35,850 nt of DNA. Origin: an uncultured Actinomycetes bacterium (GTDB taxonomy: Bacteria; Actinomycetota; Coriobacteriia; Coriobacteriales; Atopobiaceae). Both the position numbers and the translations under genes were made by a program. Below, piece after piece: positions 9,000 through 18,120 of the stretch; positions within the stretch are counted from its first letter, which is position 1, and each line of letters begins with the position of its first letter. The stretch covers positions 1-35,850 of the forward strand of contig ONMP01000008.1 in assembly GCA_900318935.1 (NCBI GenBank). Direction: 5' to 3'. The notes below the pieces were generated by a model that was not told where the DNA came from, made no database searches, and was given only the letters and a program-made list of their open reading frames with translations.

Positions 9000-9065
9000 T
9001 GACCACGATCCCACAGCGGGTTTGTGGTCAAAACTGACCACAAACCCGCTGTGGGATCGTGGTCA
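9000..9065. repeat. REP doublet (REPIN-like), right of the RAYT gene
   Basis: The same two 31-base arms as at 8126-8191 but in swapped order: A' (9000-9030), spacer AAAC, A (9035-9065). Both doublets are perfect palindromes apart from the spacer. The two inner arms facing the transposase gene are therefore direct repeats. Confidence 0.92.
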
Positions 9066-9110
9066 CGGGTACCACTCGCGGAAGTCGTGCAAGGGCAGAC
9101 CGCAAACGGG

Positions 9111-9116
9111 TATATT
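9111..9116 (+). promoter_or_regulatory. Possible -10 box of the flotillin gene
   Basis: TATATT lies 36 bases before the flotillin ATG and just after the REP doublet. No good -35 hexamer is seen at the right distance (TGCAAG is nearest), so this is tentative. Confidence 0.35.
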
Positions 9117-9152
9117 CCTTTTTACCGTTGTTTGGCTTGAAAGGAGCCTGGC

Positions 9153-10589
9153 ATGTTTGGACTAAGCTTCATAACCCTCGTCCTCATCGTGGCGCTGGTG
9201 ATCGTCTGCGCCACCTTCCTCCTCTCGGGGTACGTCAAGGCGTCTCCCGACGAGGCGCTCATCATCAGTGGCCTGCATGCCAAGCCCCGTGTCCTCACCG
9301 GCCGCGCCGGCTTCAAGATCCCCTTCTTCGAGCGCACCGACCGCCTCTGCCTCAAGCAGATCTCCGTCGACATCAAGACCGACCAGTACATCCCCACCAA
9401 CGACTTCATCAACGTCAAGGTCGACGCCGTAGCCAAGGTGCACGTCACCGACGACCCCGAGGGCATGCTCCTCGCCGAGCGCAACTTCCTCAACATGTCC
9501 GAGGAGGCCATCGCCGCGTCGCTGCAGGACTCGCTGCAGGGCAACATGCGCGAGATCATCGGCACGCTCGACCTGCGCTCCATCAACACCGACCGCGACT
9601 CCTTCTCCGACCAGGTCATGGCCAAGGCCAGCAAGGACATGGAGAAGCTCGGCATCGAGATCCTCTCCTGCAACATCCAGAACGTCACTGACGAGCACGG
9701 CCTCATCAACGACCTCGGCATGGACAACACGTCCAAGATTCGCAAGGACGCCTCCATCGCCAAGGCCAACGCCGACAAGGAGGTCGCGGTGGCGCAGGCC
9801 GAGGCCGACCGCGAGGCCAACGACGCCCGCGTGCGCGCCGACCGCGACATCGCCGTGAAGCAGAACGAGCTCACCATCCAGAAGGCCCAGCTCAAGACCA
9901 TCGAGGACACCGAGCGCGCGAAGGCCGACGCCGCCTACCGCATCCAAGAACAAGAACAGCAGCGTACAGTGCTCGAGGCCGAAGCCCGTGCCAAGTCCGA
10001 GACCGTTCACGTTCGCGAGCAGGAACTTGCCGCCGAGGTCAAGAAGCGCGCCGAAGCCGACAAGTACAAGGAGATCCAAGAGGCCGAGGCAGCCATGGAG
10101 GCCGAGAAGCGCCACGCAGAGGCAGCCGTCTACGCAGCCGAGCAGGAAGCCCGCGCAACCAAGCTTCGTGGCGAGGCAGAGGCAGAGGCTATCCGCGCCA
10201 AGGGTGTCGCCGAGGCAGAGGCCATCAAGGCCAAGGGCGAGGCCGAGGCTGCCGCACTCGAGAAGCGCGCCGAGGCATTGCAAAAGATGAACCAAGCTGG
10301 TATGGCCGAGATGATGATCAAGGTCCTGCCCGAGGTCGCAGCCGCCGTGGCACAGCCGCTCTCGAGCATCAGCAACGTGAGCGTCTACGACGCCGGCTCC
10401 GGCAACGGCGAGGCAGGCGTCTCCCGCGTGTCGGCCGCAATGCCCGTCGTCATCAAGCAGGTCTTCGACACGATGAGCGACGCCACCGGCGTCGACATGC
10501 GCGAGGTCATGCGCGCGAGCACCTACGACGCGGCTGTCAACCACAACGTCCACGTCGAGGGCGATATCGCCACCGTCACCGAGTCATAA
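9153..10589 (+). CDS. floT: Flotillin-like SPFH-domain membrane protein
   Basis: A 478-residue flotillin (SPFH/Band 7 family). One N-terminal membrane segment (residues 5-27, ITLVLIVALVIVCATFLLSG) is followed by the SPFH domain (about 28-190, including PDEALIISG and TDQYIPTNDFINVKVDAVAKV). A long Ala/Glu/Lys-rich coiled coil (about 195-380) has repeated AEAEAIKAKG units. A C-terminal oligomerisation region follows (QAGMAEMMIKVLPEVAAAVAQPL). Flotillins organise ordered membrane microdomains and scaffold signalling or secretion complexes. The ATG follows AAGGAG. The gene is monocistronic, bounded by the RAYT unit and a strong terminator. A 463-codon frame antiparallel to it is a codon-bias shadow. 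The symbol follows Bacillus FloT by similarity of architecture. Confidence 0.92.
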   Translation: MFGLSFITLVLIVALVIVCATFLLSGYVKASPDEALIISGLHAKPRVLTGRAGFKIPFFERTDRLCLKQISVDIKTDQYIPTNDFINVKVDAVAKVHVTDDPEGMLLAERNFLNMSEEAIAASLQDSLQGNMREIIGTLDLRSINTDRDSFSDQVMAKASKDMEKLGIEILSCNIQNVTDEHGLINDLGMDNTSKIRKDASIAKANADKEVAVAQAEADREANDARVRADRDIAVKQNELTIQKAQLKTIEDTERAKADAAYRIQEQEQQRTVLEAEARAKSETVHVREQELAAEVKKRAEADKYKEIQEAEAAMEAEKRHAEAAVYAAEQEARATKLRGEAEAEAIRAKGVAEAEAIKAKGEAEAAALEKRAEALQKMNQAGMAEMMIKVLPEVAAAVAQPLSSISNVSVYDAGSGNGEAGVSRVSAAMPVVIKQVFDTMSDATGVDMREVMRASTYDAAVNHNVHVEGDIATVTES

Positions 10590-10614
10590 GCCAAGGCCAG
10601 AAGGGCACGTAAGC

Positions 10615-10651
10615 AGTGGGGCGGGAAGGCTACCAACCTTCCCGCCCCACT
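10615..10651. terminator. Bidirectional terminator between flotillin and subtilase genes
   Basis: A perfect 15-bp stem AGTGGGGCGGGAAGG/CCTTCCCGCCCCACT with a 7-base loop lies 25 bases after the flotillin stop. It is followed on the plus strand by TATATTA. The convergent subtilase gene ends at 10739, so the hairpin can serve both. Confidence 0.85.
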
Positions 10652-10738
10652 TATATTACGGTCTGGTCCACTACCTTGCCGGATCAACGAACACGCAAGA
10701 AACTGACCCCTTCCGTATACCTCTGCCCCCATCACTCC

Positions 10739-13700
10739 TTATTTCTGGCGGAAGGCGTGAGCTGTGGAACCGGGTGCCTTGCCACCCTTGGGAACAAGCA
10801 CTATCTGGATGGCCTCAAGGCGCTTCGCGTGACCCGCCGTGCCCGCGCTGGCACCGTTCTTTGCCCAACCCATCCAGCCAAAGCTTTGGGCATGCACACG
10901 GTAGTACACGTCGTACCGCGTCGCCATCTGACCGGTGAGCTTGATCTGAATGGCCTCAAGGCGCTTGGACTCACCCGTAGTGCCAGAGAGCTTGCCGTCC
11001 TTGGCCCAGGACTTCTCCCAACCATAGGTCTGCACATGGGTGCGGTAGCTGATGCCACCCGAGACCGGAAAGCCGCTCCCCAGCTTGATGTAGATACCTT
11101 CGAGCCGCTTGGACTCGCCCGTAGTGCCACTCGTCTGGCCGTCCTTCTTCCAAGCGGTCTCCCAGCCGTAGGTCTGACGATGCACGCGATAGAGCACCTG
11201 AGGAGCGACAATGCGGAACGTCTGCTTGCACGACCCCGTATAGTTGCCCTTGCCCCTCGCGGTGATGGTAGCCGTGCCGACGCGCAGGTTATTGGCGTAT
11301 GAGAGCGTATAATCAGTGCCTTGAGTCAGCGTCCTGCCGCCCACCCTCACGGAAAGCGCGGGTTTGATGGCCTTACCGGTATAGGCCTGCGCCGCGACTG
11401 TACCCACGGTCGCCTTGGCGATACTCGCGGCCACCACCTTGAACTTGGCTTTCTTCGCGCCGGTGAAGTTACCCTTGCCCGTGACGGTGACGGTTGCCGT
11501 GCCGACCCTCACGTTGTTTGTGTAAGACGCGCTATAGCCAGAGGTCGACACCGCAAGCGAACCCGCCTTTACCGTCGGCGCGGGCTTGAGGGCAGAACCC
11601 GTATAGGCGAAGCTCTTCGAGACGCTCGCCGAGGTGATGGCGGCAGGCGCTATCTTCCATGAGAGCGTCTTTGAACTGGTCGCGCCATCGTCCCAGCAAT
11701 AGTTCTTGTTGTCCGTAAGCGCCGCAGTCGCCTTGTAGCTCCCCGCATTCGTAGCCTTCGTAGTGCCAGAGAGCTTATAGCGCGCGCCTGACGCAACCCC
11801 TACTTTTGCCTTGCCATCATAGACGAAGCCTGTCTTCACCGAAGGCACCTCCACTTCGGCTCGTTCGATGACAAAGTGCTCCTCCCGCACGCCGGCATAG
11901 TCACCCAGTCCCTCAATCCTGGCAGTCGCCTTACCCGCATTCACATTGTTTGAGCACGACAGAGCATAGTCATCGCCTTCCACGAGCACGCTCGAGCCCT
12001 CGTCGTCCTCATACGTTACCGTCACCTCAGGAACCAAAGCCGAACCCGTGTACACGAGGTCGTCCTGCACGTCAATCACGATCCGTCGATCAGCTATGCT
12101 GTGCGGCGTGATCTTGAACCCTTTCGCAACAACACCGGCATAGTTGCCCATCCCCTCGACCGTGAGCGTGGCAGTTCCCGCCATAACGTTGTTCTCATAG
12201 CCAAGCGCATAGTCTTCGCCCTCCACGAGCGTCACCCCGGCATGAACGACCGTCGGCACGGGTTCCACCGCGTCGCCTGTGTATGGAAAGCTCTCGTCGG
12301 CAAGCAACACGTCTTCATCGAGTAGCTCCGCCGGAACGATCTCGAAGTCCGCCGTCCTCGATCCGGTGTAGGTGCCCATGCCCTCAATCGTCACCGTCGC
12401 GACGCCGACATCCACGTCATTCTCGTAGCCCACCGCCCTGTACTCAACGGAATCCACGAGGGTATGGGTCCCCACGAGCATGGAACCACCTTCGGCGTCG
12501 TAGTCATACTGCTCCTGAATCAGCCTGATTGCAGGACGACAGGCTTTCCCGGTGTAGGCAGCCTCGCCAACCACCGCAATCACGGTCTCGTCGTCAAGCT
12601 CGTGCGGCACGACCTCAAATGTCGCGCTAGCGCTGCCCGTATAGTTGCCTGCACCATAGACCGTGACGACCGCCGTCCCGAGATTGACGTTGTTTGAGTA
12701 CTCCGCGCGTTCGGCAAAGTCGACACCCTTCACGAGCGCCATTCCTCCGTCAATCACCTCAAGCACCTCTGGCACGAGCGCATGACCATCCCAAGCTAGC
12801 TCCTCGGCGGCAAGTATCACCTGTGCGCCACCCAACGGACGCGGTGCAATCGCGAACCGCAGCCCCTTGACAAAGAGGCCCTCGTATTCGCCCATACCCA
12901 CGACCGTTGCCGTGCCCACTCCGGCGTCCACGTTGTCCGAGTACTCCACGCGGAAGTCGACGTTGCGCACAAGCATCGCGGACGCGCCGTCAAACCGAAG
13001 CTCAATCTCGACATCGGGCTCCTTTGGCGTGTAATCGAATACGTACCCACCGTCCGGCAGCGCAAGACTCATCGCGAGCGTACCGAGGCCCTCGACGTCC
13101 ACTATGCTTCCCCCACTGGCAAGCTCAACGGCAGCGAAGGCGTCCGCCTCACCGTAGCCCGTCTCTTCGTCCCATCCCAGCTCGCCGATGTCATGTGCGC
13201 TCGCATAAAGAATGCTCGTCGCCTCATCAGCACTCAGCTCGGGATTTGTGGCGAACTCAAGCGCAAGAACGCCAGCGACCTGAGGCGTGGCCATGGACGT
13301 ACCTGAGAGGGTGCCGAACAAGTTCCCCATAAAGGTGCTGTAGATGCGATTGCCCGGCGCCGAGATGTTCTTGCCGCTCGTCGTATGCACGCCACCCTGG
13401 CCAGCAACGTTGTAGTTCGAAGTCGCGCTGCGACTCACTACAAAGGAGCCAGATGGATCGTTGCCTGCACTCGAGGGCACGCCAGCAAGGTCCATCACGC
13501 TCACGACTGATTCATCGTCGCTCGGAAAGGCACGAAAGGGCACCACGCCCTTGTTTAAGGAACTGTTGCAGGATGCGACGACGGTGACGATTCCGTTGTC
13601 CCGCGCCGTTCGAATCGTTCGTATAAGCGCCTCATCCGATACGCTCGGAAAATCCGCCTCATTGCCAATGTTCATGCCAATGCTCATGCTCACAACGCGC

Positions 13701-14656
13701 ACGTTGTAGTCGTCTGCCACATCCAAGACGTATCTAAAGGCTGTCACCAGGTCAGCAGTGGTAACGTTACCGCTATCGCTGAAAGCCTTGATGGGCACAA
13801 CACCGGCGTTGTAAGAAATGCCCGCCACCCCATAGCCGTTGTTTGTGACGGCACCGAGGATGCCGAGCACATGGGTACCGTGGTTGTTGGCTCGCAACGG
13901 CGAAACATCATACATGTCCTCGATGTCACCGACGCGAGCGGCATGAGCATTGTAAGCGCTACCAGCGATGATATTTGCCTCGAGGTCACGGTGAGCAATG
14001 TCGAAACCGCTGTCGATGACGGCGACGGCAACCCTGCCCTCGCACGTCGCGATTCCCCAAGCATCAAAGGCGCGCATGCTCTTGAGGGCCCACTGCTCGC
14101 TCACGATTTTGTCATCAACTCCCACCGAAGCAAGGCCGAGCAGCTCGACCAAAGGCTCGGGTTCATTCTCGGCAAGATAATAGACGTAGTTGGGCTGAGC
14201 GCCCGTCACAGCCGACGTCGCGGACTGGAGTACGGAGTTTACCGCGTCCTCCACGCCGGCGCCGTCCTCGACCTGTACAGAAACGACACCAGACGTGATC
14301 TCTTCGGGCGAAGGTTCTCTCGCCAGAACCTCATCGGCCTGGGCAAGCGATGCTTCGACGTCTGCAGGAGCCGCTTCGGGGTCGACGCACACAAGCACCT
14401 CTCCGGGTACATACTGCACGCCATCAGGCATCTCGAACACCTTAGCAGGTTGGCCTTCTTCGGCGGATGCCGGAACCGCCAAGCAAAGCAAGCATGCCAC
14501 CACAAGGAGAAGACATGCGAACCCGCCGACTCCACCGCCAGAAGGCCCGCTTATGCACAAGGTCGCTATCTCATTTGCGACACGAGCCGCCCAAGGAGTA
14601 CTGCCATGAGAGAACGCGGCAGCGCGTGAACGGATTCGATGCGAATGCCGATACAT
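10739..14656 (-). CDS. Secreted subtilisin-like serine protease with Ig-like repeats and three ChW repeats
   Basis: A 1305-residue S8 protease. A long positively charged leader precedes the hydrophobic signal core (about residues 46-62, ending VPASA). A propeptide-like domain follows (about 75-165, with YVPGEVLVC). The catalytic domain (about 190-520) has Asp215 (AVIDSG), His259 (NNHGTHVLG), oxyanion Asn364 (ASCNS) and Ser454 (GTSMATPQVAG), so it should be active. Next come about eight Ig-like repeats, each with YTG near its start and a GxGNYTG turn. Three C-terminal ChW (PF07538) repeats, type YRVHxQTYGW...GTTGESKRLEAIQIKL, are a likely cell-wall or cell-surface binding module. There is no LPXTG signal. 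The ATG at 14656 follows AAGGA; an in-frame TTG at 14662 is less likely. It is a tandem paralogue of the next gene. Confidence 0.92.
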   Translation of the reverse strand: MYRHSHRIRSRAAAFSHGSTPWAARVANEIATLCISGPSGGGVGGFACLLLVVACLLCLAVPASAEEGQPAKVFEMPDGVQYVPGEVLVCVDPEAAPADVEASLAQADEVLAREPSPEEITSGVVSVQVEDGAGVEDAVNSVLQSATSAVTGAQPNYVYYLAENEPEPLVELLGLASVGVDDKIVSEQWALKSMRAFDAWGIATCEGRVAVAVIDSGFDIAHRDLEANIIAGSAYNAHAARVGDIEDMYDVSPLRANNHGTHVLGILGAVTNNGYGVAGISYNAGVVPIKAFSDSGNVTTADLVTAFRYVLDVADDYNVRVVSMSIGMNIGNEADFPSVSDEALIRTIRTARDNGIVTVVASCNSSLNKGVVPFRAFPSDDESVVSVMDLAGVPSSAGNDPSGSFVVSRSATSNYNVAGQGGVHTTSGKNISAPGNRIYSTFMGNLFGTLSGTSMATPQVAGVLALEFATNPELSADEATSILYASAHDIGELGWDEETGYGEADAFAAVELASGGSIVDVEGLGTLAMSLALPDGGYVFDYTPKEPDVEIELRFDGASAMLVRNVDFRVEYSDNVDAGVGTATVVGMGEYEGLFVKGLRFAIAPRPLGGAQVILAAEELAWDGHALVPEVLEVIDGGMALVKGVDFAERAEYSNNVNLGTAVVTVYGAGNYTGSASATFEVVPHELDDETVIAVVGEAAYTGKACRPAIRLIQEQYDYDAEGGSMLVGTHTLVDSVEYRAVGYENDVDVGVATVTIEGMGTYTGSRTADFEIVPAELLDEDVLLADESFPYTGDAVEPVPTVVHAGVTLVEGEDYALGYENNVMAGTATLTVEGMGNYAGVVAKGFKITPHSIADRRIVIDVQDDLVYTGSALVPEVTVTYEDDEGSSVLVEGDDYALSCSNNVNAGKATARIEGLGDYAGVREEHFVIERAEVEVPSVKTGFVYDGKAKVGVASGARYKLSGTTKATNAGSYKATAALTDNKNYCWDDGATSSKTLSWKIAPAAITSASVSKSFAYTGSALKPAPTVKAGSLAVSTSGYSASYTNNVRVGTATVTVTGKGNFTGAKKAKFKVVAASIAKATVGTVAAQAYTGKAIKPALSVRVGGRTLTQGTDYTLSYANNLRVGTATITARGKGNYTGSCKQTFRIVAPQVLYRVHRQTYGWETAWKKDGQTSGTTGESKRLEGIYIKLGSGFPVSGGISYRTHVQTYGWEKSWAKDGKLSGTTGESKRLEAIQIKLTGQMATRYDVYYRVHAQSFGWMGWAKNGASAGTAGHAKRLEAIQIVLVPKGGKAPGSTAHAFRQK

Positions 14657-14691
14657 AGGCAATCCTTGGTCAGCGTGTCATATATATACCC

Positions 14692-14697
14692 ATCATA
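14692..14697 (-). promoter_or_regulatory. Possible -10 box of the first subtilase gene
   Basis: The 65-base gap between the two subtilase genes contains TATGAT on the minus strand (14697-14692), followed by an AT-alternating stretch (TATATATAT). No convincing -35 box is present. The gap is short enough for read-through from the upstream paralogue. Confidence 0.3.
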
Positions 14698-14721
14698 CGC
14701 GAAGAGAACCTACCTCCACCC

Positions 14722-17700
14722 CTATGGGTGTGCCGCACGGTATGCTAACTCGGCTTGCGCGTAGGCAACAAGGGCGCACGCCGCGTCATGGCCACCATCC
14801 TGGGCATGTGCCTCAGCACCCAGTAGCAACTTGACGTAGGCATAACCTGATCCTTTAAGAACGAATTCGCCTCCGCAGTCACCGGTTACGACAATGGGAT
14901 CAGCGAGCTGCCAACCTCGGATACCAGCAATGCGCACACGCCAACGGGAGCCGACCCTCGTCACGGAAAGCTTGGAGGCCGGAACGGACTTGCCGCCCAA
15001 GGTGGCCGTCGTGATCGTAGGTTTCACTCCGTCCACAGTGGTGAGCACAAAATCGAGGGAAGTCTCGGATTCGAGCACAAGGGAAGCGCTGGTCGCCGTT
15101 ACGGAAGTACCTTCGATCTCTGCAGACAAGACATGGTCCCCAAGTACCGACGCCACGGCAGAGCTGTCGTAGCCACTGGCATAGAACGTATCCATCGCCA
15201 TGTACTGCCCCTCGCCATCACCCAGACTCCAGTGATTAGACGCGGAGAGAAATGGCTGCACCCAGTGGCCGTAGTCCGCCACGGCATGCACAAGCGAGAC
15301 AGTATCGTCATCAAAGGAGGACGCGGAATCCTCGAATCCTTCGACGTATCTCTTGACCGAAATGCCTTCCTTAGTGAGGGTGAGTCCATCGCCGTAGTGC
15401 AGCGTGGCCGTCACGGGCTCCGCCATCTCCACCGATGAGACCGGCACCGTGAAGCCATAATACTTCTTTGTCGAGTCGCGGAAATTCGCGTCAAAGGGCA
15501 CCTCCACGTCACGCTCACGCCTACTGCCCGCATGCCCCACGTGGAAAGCCATCTTGCTCTGCGACCAGTCGATCCTATCCGTCTCGGGCAGGTCAACAAA
15601 GACAGTAAGCCCTATCTGCCCCGTAAGCACGAGGTTCTGCCTCACGAAGGATGGCTCAGGAATCGGGTCAGAGGCAGGAGGCTCTATCGTAAAGGTCGCT
15701 ATTCTCACGTCCTTGTAGTTACCGATGCCCGTGATCACGACTTTTCCCGTTCCCACGTTCACGTTGTCTTCGTATGCCAGCGTATAGTCCTTGCCTTCCT
15801 CAAGCTCATAAATGAGCTCGCCTGAGACGGCAGTCTTCCGCTCGTGACGAAGAGTCACGCCAGGCTTGTGCTCCTTTCCGTCATAGGTGAAGCTTTCCTC
15901 ATCAAGTTCTAGCGTGACCTTGGAGTAGTTGACGGATCGGGGAAGAATGGTGAACTCCTTGACCGCCTCGCCCTCATAGTTTCCCATACCCGCGACGACC
16001 GCGAATCCCGTCCCCGCATCTTGATTGTGCGAGTAGGTCACTGAGCCCTCGTAGTCGACGTCCTCCACGAGGGTCACGTCGCCGTCCTTGACTTTCGTCA
16101 CCGCAGGTCGTACTGGACGTGCGTCATAGTCCCACACGGAAGACGAGAGCGTGACCATGTTTGCAGTCAGTTGTCGTCTCCCGATGGTCGCATGCAGCGT
16201 CTCGCAGAACGCGCCTGCATATGAGCCGATGCCGGCGACTGTTGCGGACATCATGCCGGATTCCACGTTGTTGGCATAGGTAACTTCGAAGTCCACATCG
16301 CGCACGAGCGTCGTGACCACCCCCTGCGCGTCCTCGAGCATTACCTCCACGTCGGGCTCCTTGGCGCTGCGATCGTATACCAAGCCACCATCTGGCACGT
16401 TGAGCCGCATCGAGACCTCGCCCAGGCCGTTCGCGTCCGCTTGCACCGCGCCTGACTGCGCCATACGTACCGCCGCGTAGGCGTCAACCTCCCCGTGGCC
16501 GTACTTCTCGTCCCATCCCGCGTCTCCGATATCGTGTGCGCTGTGATAGAGGATGTCTACCGCCTCGTCCGCAGTAAGGCTGGAGTTAGCTGCGAACTCC
16601 AAGGCAAGGACACCCGCAACGACAGGTGTCGCGTTCGATGTGCCAGTAGAGCTACCATATAAGTTGTTGTTTATGGTGCTCAAGATGGACGTGCCAGGTG
16701 CCGAGATGTTCTTTCCCTTGTGGGTATGCTCGCCGCCCTGTCCGCTCACGTTGTAGTTGGAGGTGGTCCCCAACTCGACGTCATATGCACCCGACGCGTC
16801 ATCCCCCTCATCCACTTGTGTGCCTCTGAGGTTCATCACGCTCACGATGGACTCGTCGTCACTGGGATACGCATAGAACGGCGCGTCACCTGTAGACGAG
16901 TTGCTGTTGCAGGCTGCGGCAACGGTCACGATGCCCCTCTCGTACGCCTGCCTCACCTTACCTATGAGTACGCTGTCAGAAAAGCTGTCCGTATGATACT
17001 TTGCACCAACGCTCAGGTTTATGACACGGATGTTGTCGCTCTCAGCGCGCCCGAGCACATAGTCATACCCCATCACCACACTTGCCGTAGTTGCTTCCCC
17101 GTCGTCGTTAAAAACCTTCACGGGCACGAGCTTGGCGTTGTAAGAGACACCAGCCACTCCCTTGCCGTTGTTTGCCACTGCTCCAATAGTGCCCGCCACG
17201 TGAGTGCCGTGGTTGTAGTTCTTTGACGGAGGAGTAAGGTCATCCGTGCTTCCCTGACCCGTGTTGGCAGCATGCGCGTTGTAGGCACTCCCAGGGATAA
17301 TGTTGTCGACTAGGTCCTCATGATCGAGCTGAAAACCAGTGTCGAGCACAGCCACGGCGACTGACCCCTCGCAGCGCGAGATGGACCATGCATCATAGGC
17401 ACGCACGCTCTTGAGCGCCCACTGGCTGGCAGCAGAGGGGTCGTTGACGGATTCGTTGGTGGAATCATCGGCAGCCTGCAACGTCGGCGACACGTCCATC
17501 AAGCCGGCGTCAGATCTCTCGTCGCCCCCCGCGTCGATGGGCTGTACCCCCGCTTGTGATGCAGCAGTCTCGTTGGGTTCGACTGCGGAGTCGACTTCAT
17601 CTACAGGCCCTACGTCCACAATGGGTTCCTCATCGTCCGTTTCCTCGAGGTCCACGACGTCTTCGGCATCCATCAGGTGGTAGATGTAGTTTGGCTGGCA

Positions 17701-18108
17701 ACCCACTATCACGCCCGGCGCAGCCTCGAGCGTGTCGTTGACGGCATCCTCGACCGATGTCCCCGGCTCGAGTGGCACCGTCACGATGCCGGATGCGAGC
17801 TGCTCCTCTTCTACCGACGAAGAGGAGACGTCGGGGACCTGAGCAAGTGCCTCTTCCACTTCCTCGGTACTCGCGTCTGTGCTCACGACCACAATCATCT
17901 CGTCGGGCTCGTATTCCACCCCTTCGGGAATCGAAAACGACTCCTCCTCGGGGCTCTCCTCCTTCGCGGATGATCGCGAGTCCGCCGCCTGCTCTCCATC
18001 GACCTGCGCCTGTGCCTCCCGCAGCATGGGCATCGGCACGAAACACGCGAAGACAAGTTCCACGCTCACCAACATGGCAATCGCGCGCATTGCGGTTCGC
18101 TTTTGCAT
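14722..18108 (-). CDS. Secreted subtilisin-like serine protease with Ig-like repeats
   Basis: A 1128-residue S8 protease, paralogue of its downstream neighbour. The start is ATG 18108 after GAGGAGGGG; the frame is open to 18474 but that extension lacks a ribosome site and would cross the pfp gene. The signal peptide is about residues 1-35. An acidic propeptide follows, with an unusually long Asp/Glu-rich linker (about 147-225). The catalytic domain has Asp256 (AVLDTG), His300 (YNHGTHVAG), Asn401 (AACNSN) and Ser491 (GTSNATPVVAG; the family usually has Met after Ser). Three Ig-like repeats end at GIGNYKDV. Then comes a roughly 300-residue C-terminal region (FVRQNLVLTGQIGLTVFVDL...) that I do not recognise as a named domain. 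ChW repeats are absent. It is probably secreted to act on host or environmental proteins. Confidence 0.9.
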   Translation of the reverse strand: MQKRTAMRAIAMLVSVELVFACFVPMPMLREAQAQVDGEQAADSRSSAKEESPEEESFSIPEGVEYEPDEMIVVVSTDASTEEVEEALAQVPDVSSSSVEEEQLASGIVTVPLEPGTSVEDAVNDTLEAAPGVIVGCQPNYIYHLMDAEDVVDLEETDDEEPIVDVGPVDEVDSAVEPNETAASQAGVQPIDAGGDERSDAGLMDVSPTLQAADDSTNESVNDPSAASQWALKSVRAYDAWSISRCEGSVAVAVLDTGFQLDHEDLVDNIIPGSAYNAHAANTGQGSTDDLTPPSKNYNHGTHVAGTIGAVANNGKGVAGVSYNAKLVPVKVFNDDGEATTASVVMGYDYVLGRAESDNIRVINLSVGAKYHTDSFSDSVLIGKVRQAYERGIVTVAAACNSNSSTGDAPFYAYPSDDESIVSVMNLRGTQVDEGDDASGAYDVELGTTSNYNVSGQGGEHTHKGKNISAPGTSILSTINNNLYGSSTGTSNATPVVAGVLALEFAANSSLTADEAVDILYHSAHDIGDAGWDEKYGHGEVDAYAAVRMAQSGAVQADANGLGEVSMRLNVPDGGLVYDRSAKEPDVEVMLEDAQGVVTTLVRDVDFEVTYANNVESGMMSATVAGIGSYAGAFCETLHATIGRRQLTANMVTLSSSVWDYDARPVRPAVTKVKDGDVTLVEDVDYEGSVTYSHNQDAGTGFAVVAGMGNYEGEAVKEFTILPRSVNYSKVTLELDEESFTYDGKEHKPGVTLRHERKTAVSGELIYELEEGKDYTLAYEDNVNVGTGKVVITGIGNYKDVRIATFTIEPPASDPIPEPSFVRQNLVLTGQIGLTVFVDLPETDRIDWSQSKMAFHVGHAGSRRERDVEVPFDANFRDSTKKYYGFTVPVSSVEMAEPVTATLHYGDGLTLTKEGISVKRYVEGFEDSASSFDDDTVSLVHAVADYGHWVQPFLSASNHWSLGDGEGQYMAMDTFYASGYDSSAVASVLGDHVLSAEIEGTSVTATSASLVLESETSLDFVLTTVDGVKPTITTATLGGKSVPASKLSVTRVGSRWRVRIAGIRGWQLADPIVVTGDCGGEFVLKGSGYAYVKLLLGAEAHAQDGGHDAACALVAYAQAELAYRAAHP

Positions 18109-18120
18109 ATCCCCTCCTCT

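Larger units (their letters stand above)
8126..9065. mobile_element. RAYT-REPIN unit
   Basis: The whole unit reads A-GTTT-A', then the transposase gene, then A'-AAAC-A. It is inserted between the rpsL promoter (minus) and the flotillin gene (plus), two divergent housekeeping-type genes. No target-site duplication is visible at its outer edges (CCCTG against CGGGT), as expected for REP-type elements moved by HUH/Y1 chemistry. Confidence 0.8.

Noticed and set aside
8126-9065. CRISPR array
   Set aside because: The repeats are palindromic doublets bracketing one gene, with 4-base internal spacers and no regular unique spacers.
9162-10553. A 463-codon open frame antiparallel to the flotillin gene
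   Set aside because: It mirrors the GC-rich codon pattern of the flotillin, has low-complexity Val/Leu/Gly/Asp composition and no ribosome site.
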